Below are positions 1 through 7,224 of a stretch of 64,000 nt of DNA, piece after piece. The first letter of the stretch is position 1; the number at the start of each line of letters is the position of its first letter. The stretch lies in the NCBI GenBank assembly GCA_963794995.1, contig CAWCFV010000002.1, positions 2,542,001-2,606,000 on the forward strand. Direction: 5' to 3'. The notes under the pieces are model-generated. The model saw only the letters and a list, made by a program, of their open reading frames with translations. It did not search any database and had not been told where the DNA came from. Made by a program: the position numbers and the translations under genes. This DNA comes from CAWCFV01 sp963794995 (lineage in GTDB: Bacteria > Actinomycetota > Actinomycetes > JACCUZ01).

Positions 1-45
1 GCCCTCGAGCACCGCTGGCTCGAGCTCGCCGACCTGGACTCCTGA
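1..45 (+). CDS. 3' end of an unidentified gene (partial)
   Basis: An open frame enters from the left edge and ends at TGA 43-45, giving only 14 residues (ending in LADLDS). The tail is too short to recognise. It ends 34 bases before the next start codon, and that gap contains the promoter hexamer of the next gene. Confidence 0.4.
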   Translation, partial: ALEHRWLELADLDS

Positions 46-67
46 GCCCGCCGCGGGCGGCGGCGCG

Positions 68-73
68 TACGCT
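68..73 (+). promoter_or_regulatory. -10 hexamer of leaderless comB-like gene
   Basis: TACGCT lies exactly 6 bases before the ATG at 80, so the transcript should begin at or next to the start codon. No Shine-Dalgarno sequence precedes the ATG. Confidence 0.6.
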
Positions 74-79
74 CCGCGC

Positions 80-772
80 ATGCCGGTCGCGCTGGAGTGG
101 GGCCCCGTCGGTGCCCGGACCCTCGCCGAGCGCAGCGACGTCGTCGTCGTGGTCGACGTCCTGTCGTTCACGACCTCGCTGACCATCGCGGTCGAGCGCG
201 GCGCCCGCGTCTGGCCGCACACCGGGGGTGAGCCCGCGCGCCAGCTGGCCCGCGACATCGGCGCCGTGCTGGCCGGCAACCGCAGCTCGCACGAGGGCCT
301 GACCCTGTCCCCGGCCAGCCTGCTCGACGTCGACACCGACACGAGGCTGGTGCTGCCCTCGCCCAACGGCTCGTCGATCGCGTTCGCCGCGGTCAACGCC
401 GAGGTGCAGGTCGTGGGCGGCTGTCTGCGCAACGCGTCGGCCGTCAGCCGTCACCTCGACGGCGTCGAGCGGATCGCCCTCGTCCCCGCGGGAGAGCGCT
501 GGGGCGACGGCTCGCTGCGGCCGGCGTACGAGGACCTGGTCGGGGCCGGCGCCGTGGTCGACCGGCTGGTCGGCCGCAACCCCGCGCTGCAGCTGTCCCC
601 GGAGGCGGAGGTCGCCGCGCTGGCCTTCCGCGCCCTGCGCCCGCTCGAGCTCTGCCCGTCGGGGCAGGAGCTGGTGGAGCGCGGCTACGCCGAGGACGTC
701 CGGCTCGCCTCCGAGGTCGACGTCAGCGACGTGGTCCCGGTGCTGGTGGAGGGCCGCTTCGCCGCGGCGTGA
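80..772 (+). CDS. comB: 2-phosphosulfolactate phosphatase family protein (ComB-like)
   Basis: A 230-residue protein of the ComB family, acid phosphatases that hydrolyse 2-phosphosulfolactate in the coenzyme M route of archaea. Actinobacteria carry homologs although most lack coenzyme M, so the true substrate here is open. Family hallmarks visible are VVVDVLSFTTSL near residue 23, the LPSPNGSSIA block near residue 92, GCLRNASAV near 114 and VPAGERWGDGSLRPAYEDLVGAG near 136-158 (Mg-binding and substrate region). The length is typical. The ATG at 80 is supported by a TAnnnT hexamer 6 bases upstream, implying a leaderless message. It converges with the MarR gene, with only 9 bases between the two stop codons, so it is probably transcribed alone. 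The fold assignment is firm; the biochemical role is inferred from the family. Confidence 0.85.
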   Translation: MPVALEWGPVGARTLAERSDVVVVVDVLSFTTSLTIAVERGARVWPHTGGEPARQLARDIGAVLAGNRSSHEGLTLSPASLLDVDTDTRLVLPSPNGSSIAFAAVNAEVQVVGGCLRNASAVSRHLDGVERIALVPAGERWGDGSLRPAYEDLVGAGAVVDRLVGRNPALQLSPEAEVAALAFRALRPLELCPSGQELVERGYAEDVRLASEVDVSDVVPVLVEGRFAAA

Positions 773-781
773 CCCGGTCGC

Positions 782-1276
782 TCAGCCGTCGGTCTCGAAC
801 GGGGCCACCAGCCGCCTCAGCAGGTCGGACAGCGCGTCGCGGTCCCCGGCGGTGAGCGAGGCGAGCAGGTCCCGCTCGCGGGCCAGCAGGTCGGCCAGCG
901 CGGCGTCGACCAGCTCCTTCCCCGTCGGCGTGAGCCGCACGTGCACGCCCCGCCGGTCGCCCGGGTCGGGCAGCCGCTGGACGAGGTCGCGGTGTTCCAG
1001 CCGGTCGACCCGGTTGGTCATCGTCCCGGACGTCACGAGCGTCTGGGCGAGCAGCTGGCCGGGGGAGAGCACGTAGGGGCGCCCGGCCCGGCGCAGCGCG
1101 GCGAGGACGTCGAACTCCCAGACCTCGAGCTCGTGGGCCTCGAACGCGGTGCTGCGGGCCCGGTCGAGGTGCCGGGCCAGCCGGGTCACCCGGCTGAGCA
1201 CCTCCAGCGGCCGGACGTCGAGGTCCGGGCGCTCCCGGGCCCAGGCGGCGACCAGCCGGTCCACCTCGTCCTGCAC
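782..1276 (-). CDS. MarR-family transcriptional regulator
   Basis: A 164-residue winged-helix regulator. The central part (about residues 35-110) has the MarR pattern: helix leading into LAALRRAGRPYVLSPGQLL, recognition helix region TSGTMTNRVDRLEHRDLVQR, then the wing with DPGDRRGVHVRLTPTGKELVD. A GTG start is used at 1276, preceded by a GGAGG-type ribosome site about 6-10 bases upstream. It is divergent from a SAM methyltransferase/VOC operon, and the 131-base gap holds two copies of a MarR-type operator. This indicates that it represses itself and the divergent operon until a ligand (unknown, perhaps a phenolic compound) releases it. M. tuberculosis Rv1404 is a comparable MarR regulator next to methyltransferase genes (recalled, not checked). 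Confidence 0.9.
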   Translation of the reverse strand: MQDEVDRLVAAWARERPDLDVRPLEVLSRVTRLARHLDRARSTAFEAHELEVWEFDVLAALRRAGRPYVLSPGQLLAQTLVTSGTMTNRVDRLEHRDLVQRLPDPGDRRGVHVRLTPTGKELVDAALADLLARERDLLASLTAGDRDALSDLLRRLVAPFETDG

Positions 1277-1315
1277 GGGCCCACCTCCTCGACAGTCGGA
1301 TCATCGCCGATCACT

Positions 1316-1331
1316 GTCTTGACATCAAGAT
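1316..1331. promoter_or_regulatory. MarR-type operator, copy 1
   Basis: TCTTGA-CA-TCAAGA (1317-1330) is a 6-base inverted repeat with a CA centre, and the core is identical to copy 2. It lies about 40 bases upstream of the MarR start codon. The spacing from copy 2 is 31 bases centre to centre, close to three helical turns, so two dimers would bind the same face. Confidence 0.75.
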
Positions 1332-1346
1332 GCCCGCCACGCAACT

Positions 1347-1362
1347 ATCTTGACATCAAGAT
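1347..1362. promoter_or_regulatory. MarR-type operator, copy 2
   Basis: ATCTTGA-CA-TCAAGAT is a perfect 7-base inverted repeat with a 2-base centre, matching the common MarR-family palindrome TTGATnTCAA type. It embeds a TTGACA hexamer (1350-1355) that could be the -35 of the rightward promoter, so binding would block RNA polymerase. Confidence 0.8.
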
Positions 1363-1407
1363 TCCTCGTGTCGGCGGCGGGCCGGAGGAGGGGGAGGGGA
1401 GAGACCG

Positions 1408-2187
1408 GTGCGGTGGGACCCTGAGGCCTACCTGGGGTTCGCGGACGAGCGTGGCCGGCCGTACGCCGACCTCCTGGCGCGGGTAGGGGCCGAGGACCCC
1501 GGCCGGGTGGTCGACCTGGGCTGCGGGCCCGGCAACCTCACCGCGACGCTGGCGCGGCGCTGGCCGCGGGCCGCGGTCCACGGGCTCGACTCCTCGCCGG
1601 AGATGGTGGCCCGGGCCCGCGAGGAGCACGCCGGCCCCCGGGTCACCTTCGAGCTGGGTGACCTGCGCGACTGGCGTCCACGATCGCCGGTGGACGTGCT
1701 GGTGTGCAACGCGACCCTGCAGTGGGTGCCCGGCCACGCCGCACTGCTGCCCGGGCTGGTGGGACAGGTCCGACCGGGTGGCTGGCTTGCCTTCCAGGTG
1801 CCCGGCAACTTCGGCGAGCGCAGCCACACGGCGATGGCCGAGGTCGCGGCCTCGCCCCGGTGGGCGCCGGTGTTCGCCGGTCACGACCCGGCCCGGCCGG
1901 CTGTCGAGCCGGCGCAGACCTACCTCGAGCTGCTGGCGGCCCTGGGCACCACGGTGGACGCGTGGGAGACGACGTACCTGCACGTCCTGACCGGTGAGGA
2001 CGCCGTGGTGCGCTGGGTGACGGGCACCGGGCTTCGCCCCTACCTCCAGGCGCTGGACGACGACGCGCAGCGCGCCGACTTCGTCGCGGACTACCGGGCC
2101 CTGCTGGCCCCGGCGTACCCGAGCCACGCCTGGGGGACGGTGCTGCCGTTCCGCCGGGTCTTCGTGGTCGCCCGGCGGACGGCATGA
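1408..2187 (+). CDS. tam: trans-aconitate 2-methyltransferase-like SAM methyltransferase
   Basis: A 259-residue class I SAM-dependent methyltransferase. Motif I is VVDLGCGPGNLTATLA (about residues 31-46), followed by the acidic loop GLDSSPEMVARA and the ALQWVP-like block CNATLQWVPGH near residue 105 that is characteristic of Tam. The Tam-specific N-terminus (RWDPEAYLGFADERGRPYADLLARV) is also present. Tam methylates trans-aconitate, an inhibitor of aconitase. The GTG start at 1408 follows a purine-rich GGAGGAGGGGGAGGGG stretch, and the stop overlaps the next start as ATGA. It is probably controlled by the divergent MarR protein through the two operators upstream. The fold is certain; the exact substrate is inferred from family resemblance. 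Confidence 0.85.
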   Translation: MRWDPEAYLGFADERGRPYADLLARVGAEDPGRVVDLGCGPGNLTATLARRWPRAAVHGLDSSPEMVARAREEHAGPRVTFELGDLRDWRPRSPVDVLVCNATLQWVPGHAALLPGLVGQVRPGGWLAFQVPGNFGERSHTAMAEVAASPRWAPVFAGHDPARPAVEPAQTYLELLAALGTTVDAWETTYLHVLTGEDAVVRWVTGTGLRPYLQALDDDAQRADFVADYRALLAPAYPSHAWGTVLPFRRVFVVARRTA

Positions 2188-2564
2188 CGGCGTCCGGCCC
2201 GGTGGGGCTGCACCACGTGCAGCTCGCCTGCCCGCGGGGCTCGGAGGAGGCGCTGCGCCGGTTCTACGGCGACGTCCTCGGGATGACCGAGCTGCCCAAG
2301 CCTCCGGAGCTGGCGGCCAGGGGTGGCGCGTGGTTCCGGTCCGGGGCGCTGGAGCTGCACCTCGGCGTCGAGGACGACTTCCGCCCGGCCCGGAAGGCGC
2401 ACCCCGGGATCCTGGTGGCCGGCCTGGTGGCGTACGCCGAACGGCTGGCGGCCCGGGGCGTGCCGGTGCAGTGGGACGAGGCGTTCCCCGGGTACCGCCG
2501 CTGCTACCTCACCGACCCGCACGGGAACCGGCTGGAGCTGCTGGAGCCCCTCGGGCCGGCCTGA
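2184..2564 (+). CDS. VOC (glyoxalase/bleomycin-resistance fold) family protein
   Basis: A 126-residue single-domain vicinal-oxygen-chelate protein made of two beta-alpha-beta-beta-beta modules. Recognisable elements are GLHHVQLACPRGSEEALRRFY at the N-terminus (His as first metal-ligand position), LELHLGVEDDFRPARKAHPG in the middle, and the family C-terminus YLTDPHGNRLELLEP with the terminal Glu ligand position. The start codon overlaps the methyltransferase stop by 4 bases, so the two are translationally coupled and share the MarR-controlled promoter. Members act as glyoxalases, isomerases, dioxygenases or binding proteins, and the substrate cannot be told here. Confidence 0.88.
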   Translation: MTASGPVGLHHVQLACPRGSEEALRRFYGDVLGMTELPKPPELAARGGAWFRSGALELHLGVEDDFRPARKAHPGILVAGLVAYAERLAARGVPVQWDEAFPGYRRCYLTDPHGNRLELLEPLGPA

Positions 2565-2567
2565 GCG

Positions 2568-3224
2568 TCAGGGGCGGGTGCCGTCGTGCAGGCCGGGCTT
2601 GGCCTCCAGGCCGGAGAGCCCGTTCCAGGCGAGGTTGACCAGGTGGGCGGCGACCTCGGCCTTCGCGGGCTTGCGCGCGTCCAGCCACCACTGGCCGGTG
2701 AGCGCCACCATGCCGACCAGCATCTGCGCGTACATCGGGGCCAGCTTCGGGTCGAACCCGCGCTCGGTGAGCTGGTGGGCCATGATGTGCTCCACCTGGC
2801 TGGCGGCGTCGCCGATCAGCGACGAGAACGTGCCGGTCGACTGCGCGACCGGGGAGTCGCGCACCAGGATCCGGAAGCCGTCCGAGGACGTCTCGACGTA
2901 GTCCAGCAGGGCGAACGCGGCCCGCTCCAGCAGGTCGCGCGGGTGTGCGCTGCTGCCCAGCGCGCCGGTGATGGAGTCGAGCAGGGCCCGCATCTCGCGG
3001 TCGACGACGACGGCGTAGAGGCCCTCCTTGCCACCGAAGTGCTCGTACACCACCGGCTTGGAGACACCGGCCTTGGCGGCGATCTCCTCGACCGAGGTGG
3101 CGTCGAAGCCGCGCTGGGCGAACAGCGACCGGCCGACGTCGAGCAGCTGCTCGCGCCGCTGCTTGCCGGTCATCCGCCGGCCCTCGCGACGAGCGCGCGG
3201 GGCCGCGCCTCCGCTCTCGGTCAC
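2568..3224 (-). CDS. TetR-family transcriptional regulator
   Basis: A 218-residue TetR protein. The HTH sits at about residues 22-65, with LFAQRGFDATSVEEIAAKAG, then VSKPVVYEHFGGKEGLYAVV, the classical TetR recognition helix and beyond. The ligand-binding half ends in a GLSGLEAKPGL tail. The GTG start at 3224 has TACGGT exactly 6 bases upstream, indicating a leaderless transcript. The gene sits beside tRNA-Gln and glmU, the position of the TetR gene Rv1019 next to glmU in M. tuberculosis (recalled). Its targets are not evident here, since no palindrome is visible in its own upstream region. Confidence 0.9.
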   Translation of the reverse strand: MTESGGAAPRARREGRRMTGKQRREQLLDVGRSLFAQRGFDATSVEEIAAKAGVSKPVVYEHFGGKEGLYAVVVDREMRALLDSITGALGSSAHPRDLLERAAFALLDYVETSSDGFRILVRDSPVAQSTGTFSSLIGDAASQVEHIMAHQLTERGFDPKLAPMYAQMLVGMVALTGQWWLDARKPAKAEVAAHLVNLAWNGLSGLEAKPGLHDGTRP

Positions 3225-3230
3225 CGCTGC

Positions 3231-3236
3231 ACCGTA
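3231..3236 (-). promoter_or_regulatory. -10 hexamer of leaderless tetR gene
   Basis: TACGGT on the minus strand lies 6 bases before the GTG at 3224. Confidence 0.55.
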
Positions 3237-3294
3237 GCCGTTGCCCCCGCACGCTACGACCGCGGAGCGTGGCGCCTCTACGCTGGAGCCGCCG

Positions 3295-3365
3295 TCCCGG
3301 ATCGTCTAATGGCAGGACGCCACCCTTTGGTGGTGGTTATCGGGGTTCGAATCCCTGTCCGGGAG
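3295..3365 (+). tRNA. tRNA-Gln (anticodon TTG)
   Basis: A 71-base cloverleaf. The acceptor is TCCCGGA/TCCGGGA with discriminator G3365, the D-arm is GTC...GAC, the anticodon arm CCACC-CTTTGGT-GGTGG places TTG at 34-36 (reads CAA Gln), and the T-arm is CGGGG-TTCGAAT-CCCTG with one G-T pair. The 3' CCA is not encoded in full. It lies directly upstream of glmU. Confidence 0.93.
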
Positions 3366-3419
3366 CCGAGGTGCGCCGCGGCGGGGTGGCGGGGTGGCGG
3401 CCGGGAGGTGACCGGCGGG

Positions 3420-3425
3420 TATCCT
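3420..3425 (+). promoter_or_regulatory. Candidate -10 of glmU-prs operon
   Basis: TATCCT in an otherwise GC-rich stretch, 60 bases before the glmU GTG. No convincing -35 is seen. A start about 7 bases downstream would give a leader of roughly 50 bases that includes an AGGAG site (3470-3474). Confidence 0.4.
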
Positions 3426-3484
3426 CCTGGCGTACCAGGAGCACGACACCCGCCCGCCGCCTCGCCGCCAGGAGCGCTCCCCGC

Positions 3485-4963
3485 GTGAGCCCCGACCGAC
3501 CGGCCGCCGTGGTCGTCCTCGCCGCAGGCGAGGGCACCCGGATGAAGTCGTCGATCTCGAAGCTGCTCCACCAGGTCGGTGGCCGCAGCCTCGTGCACCA
3601 CGCCGTGGCTGCTGCCGAGGGCCTCGAGCCCGAGCACCTCGTCGTCGTGGTCGGCCACGCCAGGGACCAGGTCGCCGGCCACCTCGCCGAGGTCACGCCG
3701 AAGGCGACCACGGCGGTACAGGACCAGCAGCTCGGCACCGGCCACGCGGTGGCCTGCGCGCTCGAGGGCCTTCCCTCGCTCACCGGCACCGTCGTCGTGA
3801 CCTACGGCGACGTGCCGCTGCTGACCACCGAGACCCTGCGCCACCTGCTCGACGTCCACGCGGCCGAGGGCAACGCCGCGACGATCCTCACCGCCGTCCT
3901 CGCCGACCCCACGGGCTACGGCCGGGTGCTGCGCGCGGCCGACGGATCGGTGCAGCGGGTCGTCGAGCAGAAGGACGGCACGCCGGAGGAGCTGGCCGTC
4001 ACCGAGACCAACTCCGGGGTGTACGCGTTCGACGCCGCCGCGTTGCGGGCCGGCCTGGACCGGCTCGACACCGACAACGCCCAGGGCGAGCTCTACCTGA
4101 CCGACGTCATCGGCCATGCCCGCGCAGGCGGCGGCCGGGTGGGGGCTCTGGTCGTCGCCGACACCTGGCAGACCGAAGGGGTCAACAACCGGGTGCAGCT
4201 GGCCGCCCTGCACGGGGAGCTGAACCGGCGCACCGTCGAGCGCTGGATGCTCGCGGGCACCACCGTCCTCGACCCGGCGAGCACCTGGATCGACGCCGAC
4301 GTCACCCTCGAGCCCGACACCCTGCTCGAGCCCAACGTCATCCTGCGCGGCACGACCAGCGTCGCGACCGGCGCCGTCGTCGGGCCCGACTGCCTGCTCG
4401 TCGACACCACGGTCGGCCCGGGCGCGTCGGTCACGAGGACGACCTCCGACGGCGCGGTGATCGGCCCGGACGCGGTGGTCGGCCCCTACACGTACCTCCG
4501 CCCCGGCACCCGGCTGGGCCGGGGCGCCAAGGCCGGCGGCTTCGTCGAGATGAAGAAGGCCGACGTCGGTGACGACGCGAAGGTCCCGCACCTCTCCTAC
4601 GTCGGCGACGCCACCATCGGCGCGGGGGCCAACATCGGGGCCGGGACGATCTTCGCCAACTACGACGGGCTCCAGAAGCGGCACACGGTCGTCGGCGAGC
4701 ACTCCTTCGTGGGCAGCGACTCGGTCCTGGTCGGCGGCGTCACGGTCGGCGACGGCGCCTACGTGGCGGCCGGGTCGACCATCACCACCGACGTGGCGCC
4801 CGGCGAGCTCGCCGTGGCCCGCGGCAGGCAGCGGGGCGTCGCGGGCTGGGTGGCCCGGCGGCGGGCCGGCACCAGGACGGCGGCGGCGGCGGAGCGGGCC
4901 GCCGCGCGAGCGCAGCAGTCGGGCACGGACGCGGGCACCAGCGACGAAGGGCCGGGAGCATGA
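3485..4963 (+). CDS. glmU: Bifunctional GlmU: GlcNAc-1-P uridyltransferase / GlcN-1-P acetyltransferase
   Basis: A 492-residue enzyme that acetylates glucosamine-1-phosphate and transfers UMP to make UDP-GlcNAc, the precursor of peptidoglycan and, in actinobacteria, of mycothiol. The N-terminal nucleotidyltransferase shows LAAGEGTRMKS (about residues 11-21), QQLGTGHA and GDVPLL. The C-terminal half is a left-handed beta-helix of hexapeptide repeats containing the acetyltransferase signature EMKKADVGDDAKVPHLSYVG and GAGTIFANYDG. The last 35 residues are an Ala/Arg-rich tail. The open frame extends back to 3269, but that would run through tRNA-Gln; the GTG at 3485, just ahead of the conserved nucleotide-binding strand and behind AGGAG, is the sensible start. 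It overlaps prs by 4 bases (ATGA). Confidence 0.95.
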   Translation: MSPDRPAAVVVLAAGEGTRMKSSISKLLHQVGGRSLVHHAVAAAEGLEPEHLVVVVGHARDQVAGHLAEVTPKATTAVQDQQLGTGHAVACALEGLPSLTGTVVVTYGDVPLLTTETLRHLLDVHAAEGNAATILTAVLADPTGYGRVLRAADGSVQRVVEQKDGTPEELAVTETNSGVYAFDAAALRAGLDRLDTDNAQGELYLTDVIGHARAGGGRVGALVVADTWQTEGVNNRVQLAALHGELNRRTVERWMLAGTTVLDPASTWIDADVTLEPDTLLEPNVILRGTTSVATGAVVGPDCLLVDTTVGPGASVTRTTSDGAVIGPDAVVGPYTYLRPGTRLGRGAKAGGFVEMKKADVGDDAKVPHLSYVGDATIGAGANIGAGTIFANYDGLQKRHTVVGEHSFVGSDSVLVGGVTVGDGAYVAAGSTITTDVAPGELAVARGRQRGVAGWVARRRAGTRTAAAAERAAARAQQSGTDAGTSDEGPGA

Positions 4964-5940
4964 GCTTCATCAAGACCACGGGCGAGAAGAAGCTGATGCT
5001 CTTCTCGGGTCGTGCGCACCCCGAGCTCGCCGAGGCGGTGGCGGTCGACCTCGGCATCGAGCTCACCCCCACGACGGCCTACGACTTCGCGAACGGCGAG
5101 ATCTACATCCGCTACAAGGAGTCGGTCCGCGGCTGCGACGCCTTCGTCGTGCAGAGCTGTACCTCGCCCATCAACACCTGGGTGATGGAGACGCTCATCA
5201 TGGTCGACGCGCTCAAGCGGGCCTCGGCCAAGCGGATCACCGTCGTCATGCCGTTCTTCCCCTACGCCCGCCAGGACAAGAAGGGCCGGGGCCGCGAGCC
5301 GATCTCGGCCCGGCTGGTGGCCGACCTGTTCGCCACGGCCGGCGCCGACCGGCTGATGGCCGTCGACCTGCACACCGCGCAGATCCAGGGCTTCTTCGAC
5401 GGCCCGGTCGACCACCTGTACGCCCTGCCGCTGCTCTCGACGTACGTCAAGAGGCGCGTCGACCGCTCGCGGGTCACGATCGTGTCGCCCGACGCCGGCC
5501 GGCTGCGGCTGGCGGAGCGCTGGTCCGAGACGATGTACGGCGCGCCCCTGGCGTTCATCCACAAGACCCGGGACCCCGACCGGCCCAACGAGGCCACGGC
5601 CAACCGGGTCGTCGGCGACGTGGCCGGCCGGGTCTGCATCCTCCAGGACGACATGATCGACACCGCCGGCACCATCACCAAGGCTGCCGACGCGCTCTAC
5701 GCCGAGGGTGCCGCCGACGTGATCATCGCCGCGACCCACGCCATCTTCTCCGGTCCCGCGGTGGACCGGCTGAAGAACTCCGGCGTCAGCGAGGTCGTCG
5801 TCACCGACACCCTCCCGATCAGCGACGACATGCGCTTCGACAAGCTCACGGTGCTGCCGATCGCGAGCCTGCTCGCCCGGGCCGTGCGTGAGGTCTTCGA
5901 CGACGGCTCGGTGACCAGCCTCTTCGACGGCCACGCCTGA
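4960..5940 (+). CDS. prs: Ribose-phosphate pyrophosphokinase (PRPP synthetase)
   Basis: A 326-residue cytosolic enzyme making PRPP from ribose-5-phosphate and ATP for nucleotide, His and Trp synthesis. The ATP/ribose-phosphate loop is seen at VMPFFPYARQDKKGRGREPIS (about residues 92-112), the divalent cation/catalytic region at DLHTAQIQGFFDGPVDHL (about 136-153) and the PRPP loop at DDMIDTAGTITKA (about 228-240; most homologs have TGGT or TAGT here). The start overlaps the glmU stop by 4 bases, coupling the two biosynthetic genes as in many actinobacteria. The length matches the family. Confidence 0.96.
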   Translation: MSFIKTTGEKKLMLFSGRAHPELAEAVAVDLGIELTPTTAYDFANGEIYIRYKESVRGCDAFVVQSCTSPINTWVMETLIMVDALKRASAKRITVVMPFFPYARQDKKGRGREPISARLVADLFATAGADRLMAVDLHTAQIQGFFDGPVDHLYALPLLSTYVKRRVDRSRVTIVSPDAGRLRLAERWSETMYGAPLAFIHKTRDPDRPNEATANRVVGDVAGRVCILQDDMIDTAGTITKAADALYAEGAADVIIAATHAIFSGPAVDRLKNSGVSEVVVTDTLPISDDMRFDKLTVLPIASLLARAVREVFDDGSVTSLFDGHA

Positions 5941-5974
5941 CGCCTGACGCCTGCCCGGCACGGTGACGCCCCCG

Positions 5975-6324
5975 CCGCGCGGGTCCCAGCCGGAGCTCGG
6001 CCGAGACCCGCGCCGCGACGTCGTCGAAGTGCGCCCAGGCTGCCCGCAGGAGCCGGATGCTGCGCTCGAACGCCGGGGGGACCACCATCGGCCCGCTCTG
6101 ACCGGCCAGCTCCTTCCCGAGCCGGGCCCGCTTGGCGACCGGCAGGTACCGCGGCAGGTACGACTCGAGCTTGTCGAGAGCCGCCGCCTCGTCCCGCCCG
6201 CTGCGTTCGAGACCGGCCGGGCGTCGGCGACGGCGCCGGGGCCATCCCACCAGAACACGTCTGCCCGGGCACACCCCGGCGGCACCTTCCGAGGGGACCA
6301 CCGGCCGGGGCGCGCCGTGATCAT
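5975..6324 (-). pseudogene. Unrecognised degraded minus-strand coding remnant
   Basis: The 486 bases after prs hold no intact gene. On the minus strand, two frames show strongly coding-like codon use. A first segment starts at ATG 6324 and contains RADVFWWDGPGAVADARPV. From about 6190, in a shifted frame, a second segment reads LDKLESYLPRYLPVAKRARL and then PPAFERSIRLLRAAWAHFDD, with nearly every third codon base G or C. Joining them needs a frameshift near 6190-6200, and no stop follows before the prs 3' end. I do not recognise the family. The most likely reading is a frameshifted, truncated old gene, or a short real gene damaged by a sequence error. Confidence 0.4.
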
Positions 6325-6426
6325 CGCCGAGGGCCCGAGGGGGCCCGAGGGGGCCATGGCGGCGCAGCGGGCACCCCCTCACGATGGGGGGTCCGAGCCC
6401 GAGCCAGGTGTCCCCCAGGAGTGGCA

Positions 6427-7014
6427 ATGCGCGTTCTCACGAAGCTGGTCCCCACGTCGTCCCTGGTCGTGCTGCTCGCGGTCATGGTCCTGGTGAGCGG
6501 CGGGTCGGCCGTGGCCGGCTCTCTCATCACCAGCGCCAAGATCAAGGACCACACGATCCTGATCAAGGACCTGAACCGGAAGACGGTCAAGGCCCTGCAG
6601 GGCAAGGTCGGCAGCGCGGGACCGGCCGGCCCGACGGGAGCCACGGGCGCGACGGGCCCCCAGGGGGCTCCGGGCGCGCAAGGAGCCCAGGGTGCGGCGG
6701 GCACCGCGCGCGGCCACGCGCTCATCGGCCCGGCCGGCACGATCTCCAACCCCCAGGGCACGTTCGTGAACCTGGTCGTCACGCGCGTCGCCGCCGGCGC
6801 CTACTGCCTGAGCGCCAAGCCCGGGACCAGCACAGGCATCGGCAACTTCGGCCCGGTGATCGTCTCGGCGCACGGGCAGGACTTCGCGAAGCTGGTCGCC
6901 ACGGTCAACCTCGAGTACGGCAGCATGTGCAACGGGTTCGGCGGGCACAGCGTCTACCTGACCAACCTCGCCGGGACGGCGACCGACGGGTACGTGATGC
7001 TCGCGCTGCTCTGA
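6427..7014 (+). CDS. Exported protein with a short collagen-like (Gly-X-Y) segment
   Basis: A 195-residue protein. Residues 1-32 form a signal peptide or membrane anchor (basic start, then SSLVVLLAVMVLVSGGSAVA). A KI/D-rich linker follows, then about ten Gly-X-Y triplets (residues about 63-92, rich in GPA, GPT, GAT, GPQ, GAQ). The C-terminal domain (about 95-195) has two cysteines, one in GAYCLSA and one in YGSMCNGFGG, which could form a disulfide. Start choice: AGGAG at 6417-6421 is 5 bases before ATG 6427, whereas the upstream GTG at 6421 would overlap the ribosome site. Bacterial collagen-like stretches form triple helices on secreted or surface proteins. It stands alone between prs and rplY; M. 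tuberculosis has the lipoprotein lpqT in that slot (recalled). Function unknown. Confidence 0.8.
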   Translation: MRVLTKLVPTSSLVVLLAVMVLVSGGSAVAGSLITSAKIKDHTILIKDLNRKTVKALQGKVGSAGPAGPTGATGATGPQGAPGAQGAQGAAGTARGHALIGPAGTISNPQGTFVNLVVTRVAAGAYCLSAKPGTSTGIGNFGPVIVSAHGQDFAKLVATVNLEYGSMCNGFGGHSVYLTNLAGTATDGYVMLALL

Positions 7015-7055
7015 CCAGCCTGTGCTCCCTCGGCCGCGCCTGCGGCTCCGCCCGG

Positions 7056-7085
7056 TTCGACCGCGGCCGGGCGCACGGCTAGACT
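7056..7085 (+). promoter_or_regulatory. Candidate promoter of rplY-pth
   Basis: TTCGAC (7056-7061), an 18-base spacer, then TAGACT (7080-7085). A GGAAGCC-TTTC-GGCCTCC hairpin with one mismatch lies just downstream, in what would be the 5' leader of rplY. Confidence 0.45.
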
Positions 7086-7224
7086 TCCGTGGTTGCCCGG
7101 CGAGGGAAGCCTTTCGGCCTCCGTGATCGACGCGGTGGTCGTCCAGCACGCGACCCGCTGAGACCCCTCTCGCCGGCGCGTCCGACCACCGCACCTGAAG
7201 TCCGTCACGAGGAGCACCCCAGCC

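Noticed and set aside
3269..3484. An upstream extension of glmU starting at 3269
   Set aside because: It would translate through tRNA-Gln; the conserved protein begins just after GTG 3485.
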